A stretch of DNA of 39,006 nucleotides from NCBI RefSeq assembly GCF_026988555.1, contig NZ_JALSLB010000057.1, positions 1 to 39,006 on the forward strand, in the 5' to 3' direction. Origin of the DNA: Thermococcus sp. (GTDB lineage Archaea > Methanobacteriota_B > Thermococci > Thermococcales > Thermococcaceae). Below are positions 32,815 through 39,006 of the stretch, one piece after another. The first letter of the stretch is position 1; every line of letters starts with the position of its first letter. Below the pieces are notes generated by a model. That model was given only the letters and a program-made list of their open reading frames with translations. It was not told the DNA's origin and did not search any database. The position numbers and the translations under genes are program-made.

Positions 32815-35800
32815 AACACTCGCCCCTCACCGTCCTTCTGAGGATGTGGTAGAACTCGATGAACTCCCTTCTCGTGATTTTTTCCCTTCCGTATCTTGCA
32901 CGTTCGAAGGTCTTCGTTAAAATCTTCAAACTACCCCTTCCCTGCAGGGAGTGATTCAGGGCCAGGAGAATCTCTCTGGGTGTTTTATCCATCGTTCTCA
33001 CTCCAGTTGACTCAACCCACCTGAGGAAGCACCCCTCGTAAAGCTCGGCTATCCCGTGATTGTACCTCGCCACCACTCTAACCCTTGCCCGTCCTCTGTC
33101 CTTCCCACAGACCGCCTCTATTCCGTGCTCCCCCACTCCCAGCTGGGTTTGGAACCTCCTTCCCGTTCCTAAGAACTTTCCGTTCACGTACACCTCCGCT
33201 TCACAGTTTGTCTCAAACTCCACGGTCTCTCCCTCCTCGAAGAGGGGAACCCCGTCAGGAAAGACTATTGCCACACCTCCCCCCGTTCTGGTCGCGTTCC
33301 GCGTTCTCCTACGTGCTAGAATAAGGAGGGCGGATATCACGGTCGGTACGATTAGGTATTCCCAGTGGGTCCCTTCCCCCTTTACGCTCAGAATCCCCAT
33401 CATCTTCGCCGGGAGGTAGTATCCTGCCCCCGAAAACGTCACCGTTATTGTTAGGTTCTTTTCGTGCCTCCGCAGGGGGACATTGAAAACCGCTATTCCT
33501 GAGCCGTTGGTTATGGAGATAAGGCCCTCTCCATTGGCCTCTGCATTCAATGTGACCCCGGCGATCGGCCTCCCAAGGCCGTCCGTTAAGAGGACGGGCA
33601 CTTTTATAACATCCCCCCCATGGATGGTTGTGTTCAACAGCCGTATTTCGGTCGGAGAGAGGACGGTGAAGTTTAGACTCCCTAGGAGGGTTCTGCCCCA
33701 GTACACGCCAATTGTCTGTCTTCCAACTTCCCGTAGGGGCCCCAAATCCGCGCTGAAGGATCCCCCTTTAACCGTTACGTTGCTGCCCTCCCCGGACGCC
33801 GTCAGTATCCTCAGCACTCCATTTCCAATACCATCCACGTAACCCTCGAGCTTCAATTTTTTCCCAAGAAGGGGTCGGTTGACGGTTCTGACCTCTACCC
33901 TAACTGCGATAACGGTAACATCCGCCGTTGTCCCCTGATATTTTTCATTTCCCCCGTACCAGATCCTCAGGGTATGCATTCCGGGTTTCCTCAAGGTTAG
34001 GGCTATCTCGAACCTCCCGTTGATGGCCGTGACGTTCCCCAGAGGTTTTCCATCGAGGTAGTACGTGAGGTTCCCCTTTATCGGGCTCCCGCTCCCGCTG
34101 TGTAGGGAGCCTCCGAGAAATGCCGGGCCTGCCGTAAAAACTACCTCCTTCTGGATGGAGATTCGAGATGTGCCGCGCACGTAGACTTTTAGGGGTACGA
34201 AGCCCTTCATAACTGGGGAACCCGCAACTGGGATGTAGTGGACGTTGATCGTTCTGTAGCCAGGCGAAACGTCCGGGGGTATCCTACAGTTGAGGAGGAA
34301 GGACCCGTTTCTAACTCTCCCTGTCCCCACAACGTGTAACCTGCCCCCATATGTTAGAGTGGCGTAGACCTCGCCCCCATCGGTGTCCGTTGAACCACTC
34401 AGTACCAGTGCCCTCCCCGCGTCCACTGTACTTCTCTGCGAGAAGACCATAAGGTTCGGTGGCGTGATGATCCTCATCGGGAGGAACAGGATGTATGTGC
34501 CGTTTGCGGTCGAGGCCTTTACATTGAAGATGTACCATCCATGTCTGGTCCTCCATGGGACGTTTAGTATCAGCGTGGAGTCAAATGTCCCCGTGCCGTT
34601 CGCTGGTGTCAGTGTCCAGGGGAAGGGAAGCCTCGCATTGTTAAACGGAGCACTGACCATAAGATGCGTGTCCGTCGTTCCGTTCACGTGCACCTTCAGA
34701 CTCCGTGCATTGCCCGGTGTCAACTGTAGCAGATACCTTTCCACCGTCAGCCGGGGCCTCCCTGGGGCTTCCAGCCAGGCGGTGGTCCACTCGCCCATGG
34801 GGGTGCCGTTAACCTCCACTGACCCATCGATTATTATGGAGTACATCCCGGGAGACTGGAACTTTCCTAGGTTGATCGTGTGCTCTCCGGCTCCCAGGGT
34901 GGTTTGAAACCACCCTTTGGGACTTCCCACGGTCAGGGTGATGTTCCCCTCCACGGCAACGTTCTCCACCGTCAGGTTTACTTTTGCAGTGTCGTTTGGG
35001 TTCAGCTTCTGTACCCGTGGATTCACGCTCATTTCGAAGGGTCTGAAGACGTTTGGATCCTCCCCGGAAAGCGGGTCAAAGGTCAACCATCCGGCACCAT
35101 TGAAGTAGACCTCCGCCCAGAACCACCTGTTTTTTTCGGTGATGGTCTGTGGGAAAGGGAGGGCTTTTATTCTGATACCCTCAACGAGCCTAGCTGGGAG
35201 CCCTATTTCCCTCGCCAAGATGACAAAAGCAGCCGCGAAGTCCTCAGATTCCCCTCTTCTGGTTCCAAAGAGGAATTCCTCAACAGGCACGCTGGCCCTG
35301 GGGTATCCTGCGCTGTAATTGTAGCTGTCCCTCAGGTACCTGACTATTGCCTCAGCCCGTTCGTAGTCGCTCGTGAGGTTGGACGTTATCCTTTCGGCGA
35401 GTTCCCTCAGTCTTTCGTCCGTGGGGGCCCTGAGGTAGCGCGGGATTTCGGGGGCGGTCAGGTTTATCAGGACGTATGGGTCGAATGTGTACTCGAAGCT
35501 ACCAAAGGAGTAATTACTTACACTGCTGTTTGTGGAGAAGATTCCAGTCTCGACGCACCACTTTGAAGGAACGCTGAGGTTGAATGAATAGATGGCCGTG
35601 TAGATGTTCCCGGTCAATGGCGAGGACAAGACCACAGTTATCCTGTCCTCCTGAGTATGGTGGGGAACCGTGGGGATGAAGGGCCGTGCACGCGACCCAC
35701 CTTCCCTTGAGAAGTTGCCCTCAACCCACTTTCCATCCCGGTAATCAACGTAAACCCTCAGTCTAAGGTAGTGGGTATGGGAGGCACCGGTTACTATCAG

Positions 35801-35983
35801 GCGGAGCTGGGAGCTCCCCGGTTCGTTTCCTACCGGGCCGCCTCCATGTTCGCCTGAGAGTAGGGATTCAATGCTCTTCGTTCCGGGCGGTGGCTTTCTC
35901 ATTGGAGAGCTGAGGGCACCTGCAACGAGGAGTGCCGATAGAACGATGAGAAGGACAAACCTAACGTATCTTCCGTCCGCCAT
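32807..35983 (-). CDS. TgpA-like giant protein with inactive transglutaminase core and DUF4129 tail
   Basis: A 1058-residue surface protein. A signal/anchor helix at 8-25; a transglutaminase-like core at about 180-310; then roughly 550 residues of beta-sandwich repeats (Ig/CARF-like, rich in N-x-S/T sites); a membrane helix near 885-905; a small PEGA-like beta domain (EAEVYVNGKFLGTG); and a C-terminal DUF4129-like helix pair (TPREILLALNHSL, KTFERARYGREKITRREF). The core has Ser246 where the nucleophilic Cys is expected (RRGESEDFA) and Trp287 in place of His; Asp303 (FDP) remains. So it probably does not catalyse but still binds. First gene of a four-gene overlapping operon. Confidence 0.82.
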   Translation of the reverse strand: MADGRYVRFVLLIVLSALLVAGALSSPMRKPPPGTKSIESLLSGEHGGGPVGNEPGSSQLRLIVTGASHTHYLRLRVYVDYRDGKWVEGNFSREGGSRARPFIPTVPHHTQEDRITVVLSSPLTGNIYTAIYSFNLSVPSKWCVETGIFSTNSSVSNYSFGSFEYTFDPYVLINLTAPEIPRYLRAPTDERLRELAERITSNLTSDYERAEAIVRYLRDSYNYSAGYPRASVPVEEFLFGTRRGESEDFAAAFVILAREIGLPARLVEGIRIKALPFPQTITEKNRWFWAEVYFNGAGWLTFDPLSGEDPNVFRPFEMSVNPRVQKLNPNDTAKVNLTVENVAVEGNITLTVGSPKGWFQTTLGAGEHTINLGKFQSPGMYSIIIDGSVEVNGTPMGEWTTAWLEAPGRPRLTVERYLLQLTPGNARSLKVHVNGTTDTHLMVSAPFNNARLPFPWTLTPANGTGTFDSTLILNVPWRTRHGWYIFNVKASTANGTYILFLPMRIITPPNLMVFSQRSTVDAGRALVLSGSTDTDGGEVYATLTYGGRLHVVGTGRVRNGSFLLNCRIPPDVSPGYRTINVHYIPVAGSPVMKGFVPLKVYVRGTSRISIQKEVVFTAGPAFLGGSLHSGSGSPIKGNLTYYLDGKPLGNVTAINGRFEIALTLRKPGMHTLRIWYGGNEKYQGTTADVTVIAVRVEVRTVNRPLLGKKLKLEGYVDGIGNGVLRILTASGEGSNVTVKGGSFSADLGPLREVGRQTIGVYWGRTLLGSLNFTVLSPTEIRLLNTTIHGGDVIKVPVLLTDGLGRPIAGVTLNAEANGEGLISITNGSGIAVFNVPLRRHEKNLTITVTFSGAGYYLPAKMMGILSVKGEGTHWEYLIVPTVISALLILARRRTRNATRTGGGVAIVFPDGVPLFEEGETVEFETNCEAEVYVNGKFLGTGRRFQTQLGVGEHGIEAVCGKDRGRARVRVVARYNHGIAELYEGCFLRWVESTGVRTMDKTPREILLALNHSLQGRGSLKILTKTFERARYGREKITRREFIEFYHILRRTVRGECYV

Positions 35984-36018
35984 CTCCGGCCCCCGGTTTA
36001 ATTAGGAATACATCCAGG

Positions 36019-36028
36019 AATTATATAA
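36019..36028 (-). promoter_or_regulatory. Promoter of the TgpA/DUF58 operon
   Basis: TTATATAATT on the minus strand about 40 bases ahead of ATG 35983, with a G-rich GGGGGCCGGAG next to the start. Confidence 0.5.
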
Positions 36029-36075
36029 GGGTTCTCTTACCGGGGCATCCAGCATAGGTGGTTTGAGAATGCAAA

Positions 36076-36083
36076 CTTTAATA
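36076..36083 (+). promoter_or_regulatory. Promoter of the BtpA-family gene
   Basis: CTTTAATA centred about 30 bases before ATG 36110, so the leader would be a few bases at most. Confidence 0.45.
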
Positions 36084-36109
36084 CCTGAGTCGTCTAATAG
36101 GTAACGGTG

Positions 36110-36901
36110 ATGCTTACGGAGTTTGAAAGAAAGCCCCTCATAGGCATGGTCCACCTGCGGCCCCTCCCAGGCTCGTACCTCTACGACGGGAACCTTGATG
36201 GCGTGATCGAGTCTGCCCTACGGGACGCGAAGACCCTCGAAGAGGCCGGATTCGACGCTATAATGGTCGAGAACTTCGGCGACGTCCCATTCCCGAAGTA
36301 CGTTGACAAGACTACCGTCGCAGCCTTCACGGTGGTGGCGAAGGAGGTTAGGGACGGGGTGAACCTTCCCGTTGGAATTAACGTCCTCCGCAACGACGGG
36401 ATAGCCGCCTACTCCATAGCCTACGCCCTCAAAGCGGACTTCGTAAGGGTGAATGTGCTGAGCGGTGTAGCTTACACTGACCAAGGCATCATTGAAGGGA
36501 TTGCCCATGAGCTGGCAAAGCTGAGAAAGCTTTTGCCAGGCAGAATAAAGGTTTTTGCCGATGTGCATGTCAAGCACGCGGTTCACTTCTTTGACTTCGA
36601 AGGTGCCATGAGGGACACCGTTGAGAGGGGTTTAGCCGACGCAATTGTCGTCAGCGGAAAGGCCACTGGAAAACCCGTTGACATGGAAAAGCTCGCCCTA
36701 GCTAAGAGAATCTCGCCCGTTCCTGTCATAGTGGGCTCCGGAACGGGCTATGACAACTTTCCTGAGCTCTGGAAATACACCGATGCTTTCATCGTGGGCA
36801 CGTGGATCAAGCGCGACGGAAAGGTCGAGAACGAGGTCTCGCTTGAGAGGGCAAAGAAGCTCGTTGATCTTGCGAAAAAACTTCGGGGGAATGAACTTTA
36901 G
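36110..36901 (+). CDS. BtpA/SgcQ-family protein
   Basis: A 263-residue TIM-barrel-like protein of the BtpA family, named from a cyanobacterial photosystem I factor; archaeal members have no photosystem and their substrate is unknown. Signature blocks are LIGMVHLRPLPGS at the N-terminus, FDAIMVENFGDVPF, NVLRND, VNVLSGVAYTDQG and the C-terminal phosphate-loop-like SGTGYDN with AFIVGTWIKRDGK. ATG 36110 has GGTAACGGTG before it; an in-frame GTG at 36107 is part of that. A T-rich stretch follows the stop. Confidence 0.88.
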   Translation: MLTEFERKPLIGMVHLRPLPGSYLYDGNLDGVIESALRDAKTLEEAGFDAIMVENFGDVPFPKYVDKTTVAAFTVVAKEVRDGVNLPVGINVLRNDGIAAYSIAYALKADFVRVNVLSGVAYTDQGIIEGIAHELAKLRKLLPGRIKVFADVHVKHAVHFFDFEGAMRDTVERGLADAIVVSGKATGKPVDMEKLALAKRISPVPVIVGSGTGYDNFPELWKYTDAFIVGTWIKRDGKVENEVSLERAKKLVDLAKKLRGNEL

Positions 36902-36928
36902 ATTTTTCAATTTTAAATTTTCTTTTCC
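36901..36928 (+). terminator. T-rich terminator after the BtpA-family gene
   Basis: Several T runs (TTTTTC, TTTTAAATTTTC, TTTTCC) follow the stop codon, the usual form of Thermococcales intrinsic termination. Confidence 0.5.
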
Positions 36929-36991
36929 GAAAGGCTTATTATCCAAGAATGCGTAACATCTTGTCAAGCCCAGGTTACGTTTTCTCTTTGA

Positions 36992-37458
36992 CCGGGGTTT
37001 GAGGAACTCCCGCTCTCTCGGTGGTTCCGTTGGGATAGGGACTGCTTCCACCACTGTCCCGTGTCATGTTATCCCGACCAGAACGAAAACATGGGCTGTA
37101 ACAACACATCAATCTGGGATGGAATATCTGACTGATGCCCGGAGCGGATGTTATACTCAACCGTGCAAGATGCGGAATTCATTGTTGCTGGGAAAGCGGG
37201 CGGAAAAGTCTACCCGGCGAGGGTTCCCGTGGATATGGTTCTGGAGGATGAGCCTGTTCATCAGATGTCTGAGGGCTCATTGCCATTGCTCGCTTTTCCA
37301 AAAGAAACAAAAACGCCCAGGAATCCCGGTTCAGCACAAGCTGGAACATCTAAAGACAGTGGTGTGGAAATAACTTCACCTACGGGCCGGGAATGCTCGT
37401 GCTCCCTGCGGTTGATCCCGGTGGTTTTATCTCAGGTGGAGGAAACGATGTCATTTGA
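36992..37458 (+). pseudogene. Decayed C-terminal remnant of an unrecognised gene
   Basis: This 470-bp stretch reads as protein in one frame with damage. Segments PGFEELPLSRWFRWDRDCFH and CYPDQNENMGCNNTSIWDG are followed by TGA (37133-37135), then continue in frame as STVQDAEFIVAGKAGGKVYP and PVDMVLEDEPVHQM. At about 37361 a GGTGGTGGA-to-GGTGTGGA type one-base loss shifts the frame, and the sequence continues FTYGPGMLVLPAVDPGGF to TGA at 37458. Another in-frame TGA lies at 36989. The Asn-, Ser- and Gly-rich tail suggests a surface protein. Function cannot be told; the parent gene is not here. Confidence 0.45.
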
Positions 37459-37572
37459 ATTACACTTAAGGTTCACATTCTCTCCCTGCCTGGGAGGTGA
37501 TGGCGACCTTCGGGTCGTAAGGATTATATCCTCCTTTCTCAACTTTCCCCCATCGCTTTAAGGGTGATGCCC
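37459..37572 (+). promoter_or_regulatory. Leader region of the phosphohexomutase gene with UUCG-type hairpin
   Basis: CGACC-TTCG-GGTCG (37504-37517) would form a stable five-pair hairpin with a UUCG-type loop. It lies just upstream of GGATTATATCC (37521-37531), the likely TATA element for the gene at 37573. The hairpin may end transcription of whatever precedes it or mark a DNA-binding site. GGGTG stands six bases before the gene's ATG. Confidence 0.4.
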
Positions 37573-38922
37573 ATGGGAAAGTACTTTGGAACGAGCGGAA
37601 TTCGAGAGGTCGTCAGCGAAAAGCTAACCCCCGAGATTGCCCTCAACGTTGGCAGGGCCCTGGGAACATACCTAGAAACCGGAACGGTCGTCGTTGGCAT
37701 GGACACAAGGACGAGCAGTGAACTCCTTAAAAACGCCGTTGTAAGCGGTCTTTTATCGGCGGGGATAGGTGTCATAGACATAGGGCTGGCTCCAACGCCG
37801 CTGACGGGTTTCGCGATAAAACTATACGGGGCGGACGCTGGTGTCATGGTGACCGCCTCTCACAATCCACCCCAGTACAACGGGATAAAGGTGTGGCAGG
37901 CCAACGGGATGGCTTACACGCCCGAAATGGAGAACGAGCTTGAGGAGATCCTCGAATCCGGGAACTTCAGGAGGGCCCCTTGGAACGAGATTGGAAGGCT
38001 CAAAAAGGCCGATCCAAGGGGGGAGTACATCAAACAGGCCCTCAGGATAGTTCAACTTGACGATTCTTATAACGTTGTCATCGACGCCGGTAACGGCGCC
38101 GGGTCGATTCTCAGCCCCTACCTTCAGCGCGAACTTGGAAACATCGTCATCTCCCTCAACTCTCATCCTACGGGCTTCTTCGTACGGGAACTGGAACCGA
38201 ACGCGAGGAGTCTGTCTGCGCTGGCGAAAACCGTTAGGGCAATGAAGGCCGACGTCGGCATAGCCCATGACGGCGACGCCGACAGGATTGGTGTCGTCGA
38301 TGATACCGGCAACTTCGTGGAATACGAGGTCATGCTCTCGCTCATAGCCGGCTACATGTTGAGGAAGTTCGGTAGGGGCAAGATAGTTACCACCGTCGAT
38401 GCCGGCTTCGCCCTGGATGACTACGTCAGGTCGCTCGGCGGTGGGGTCATCAGAACGCGTGTTGGCGATGTTGCCGTCGCGGACGAGCTGGCCAAGCACG
38501 GCGGGGTATTCGGAGGCGAGCCGAGCGGAACCTGGATAATGCCCCAGTGGAACCTCACCCCCGACGGCATCTTTGCCGGTGCTCTCGTACTTGAGATGAT
38601 CGACGAACTAGGCCCGCTGAGCGAGCTGGCAAAGGAGGTTCCGCGCTACGTAACCCTTCGCGCCAAGATACCCTGCCCCAACGAGAAGAAAGCTAAAGCA
38701 ATGGAGATCATAGCGAGGGAGGCACTTCAGAGCTTCGACTACGAGAGGCTCATAGACATAGACGGCGTCAGGATTGAGAACGATGACTGGTGGATTCTGT
38801 TTAGACCGAGCGGGACGGAGCCGATAATGCGCATAACCCTTGAGGCACATACGGAGGAGAAGGCTAAGAAGCTGATGGAGACGGCGGAGGGGCTGGTGAG
38901 GGGAGCAATAAAGAGGGCCTAA
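37573..38922 (+). CDS. Phosphohexomutase (phosphoglucosamine/phosphomannomutase type)
   Basis: A 449-residue alpha-D-phosphohexomutase. The phosphoserine loop TASHNPP has Ser96; the metal loop DGDADR is at 233-238; the sugar-binding loop GGEPSG at 314-319; and the phosphate-binding loop RPSGTEP lies near the C-terminus. All four domains are present. The GEPSG form fits archaeal GlmM-like enzymes, but phosphomannomutase, phosphoglucomutase and phosphopentomutase paralogues in Thermococcales share this fold, so the substrate is not fixed. ATG 37573 has GGGTG six bases upstream; GTG 37564 and ATG 37567 belong to that site. Confidence 0.92.
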   Translation: MGKYFGTSGIREVVSEKLTPEIALNVGRALGTYLETGTVVVGMDTRTSSELLKNAVVSGLLSAGIGVIDIGLAPTPLTGFAIKLYGADAGVMVTASHNPPQYNGIKVWQANGMAYTPEMENELEEILESGNFRRAPWNEIGRLKKADPRGEYIKQALRIVQLDDSYNVVIDAGNGAGSILSPYLQRELGNIVISLNSHPTGFFVRELEPNARSLSALAKTVRAMKADVGIAHDGDADRIGVVDDTGNFVEYEVMLSLIAGYMLRKFGRGKIVTTVDAGFALDDYVRSLGGGVIRTRVGDVAVADELAKHGGVFGGEPSGTWIMPQWNLTPDGIFAGALVLEMIDELGPLSELAKEVPRYVTLRAKIPCPNEKKAKAMEIIAREALQSFDYERLIDIDGVRIENDDWWILFRPSGTEPIMRITLEAHTEEKAKKLMETAEGLVRGAIKRA

Positions 38923-39006
38923 CCGACGAAGTGAGTTTGTTTTAACCTTCTTGCAATCTATTTCTTGAACCGAAATATATATATATACCCCTTAAAGTTC
39001 TAATAA
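38923..39006 (+). promoter_or_regulatory. Right edge: terminator-like T run and outward promoter
   Basis: After the phosphohexomutase stop comes a T-rich stretch (GTTTGTTTTAACC), then ACCGAAAT (BRE-like) and a long ATATATATATATA element (38974-38987), a strong-looking TATA box facing right. The gene it serves begins beyond the window. Confidence 0.5.

Noticed and set aside
37133-37135. UGA as selenocysteine in the 37-kb remnant
   Set aside because: The same region also has a frameshift and another UGA, which fits decay.
1-39006. CRISPR arrays, insertion sequences, integrase or attachment sites
   Set aside because: No repeat-spacer pattern, transposase or integrase motifs were found; the tRNA-Ala gene has no visible duplicated 3' end nearby.

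Overview
The window is a euryarchaeal chromosome segment, almost certainly Thermococcales and most like Thermococcus. The signs are a shared-gamma pyruvate/2-ketoisovalerate ferredoxin oxidoreductase operon (porG-vorDAB-porDAB), archaeal NAC, a BtpA-type protein, archaeal HflX, a tRNA-Ala gene with encoded CCA, BRE/TATA promoters, and GGTG/GAGGTG ribosome-binding sites usually six bases before the start. No CRISPR array, insertion sequence or rRNA was seen.

Layout. (1) 79-5717, minus strand: seven-gene POR/VOR operon for fermentative oxidation of pyruvate and branched-chain 2-oxoacids. (2) 5.9-8.9 kb: PiT phosphate permease, convergent with and overlapped by HflX; NAC; a small membrane protein. 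(3) 8.9-10.5 kb: O6-alkylguanine-DNA alkyltransferase overlapping a membrane-anchored TPR protein. (4) 10.6-13.8 kb, plus strand: membrane protein, ketopantoate reductase, DUF47/PhoU-like protein, SerA-type dehydrogenase. (5) 13.8-15.2 kb: an AAA/DUF4143 ATPase with a one-base frameshift near its start, preceded by three operator-like repeats at an exact 34-bp period. (6) 15.2-23.8 kb: a C4-dicarboxylate block (fumarase alpha, fumarase beta, malic enzyme, Ldh2-type malate dehydrogenase). The two fumarase subunits are split by a four-gene minus-strand module: secreted transglutaminase-like protein, signal-peptide/tail-anchored protein, a 47-residue protein and an HTH-STAND-TPR regulator. (7) 23.9-25.7 kb: tRNA-Ala(CGC), a helical protein and an M20 peptidase interrupted by in-frame UGA. 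(8) 25.7-29.8 kb: exported Lon-type (S16) protease without an ATPase domain, small membrane protein, tandem winged-helix regulator, ferritin-like protein, PH-SHOCT protein. (9) 29.9-36.0 kb: four overlapping minus-strand genes of the TgpA/DUF58 type; the transglutaminase-like domain has lost its catalytic Cys and His. (10) 36.1-39 kb: BtpA-family protein, a decayed gene remnant, a phosphohexomutase, and an outward-facing promoter at the right edge.

How the genes fit together. Groups 1 and 6 are central carbon metabolism: 2-oxoacid oxidation to acyl-CoA with reduced ferredoxin, and fumarate-malate-pyruvate interconversion. The variable parts are the fumarase-splitting module, the TgpA/DUF58 operon and three damaged genes (ATPase, M20 peptidase, remnant at 37 kb). 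All family calls are from reading the sequence; no database search was run.
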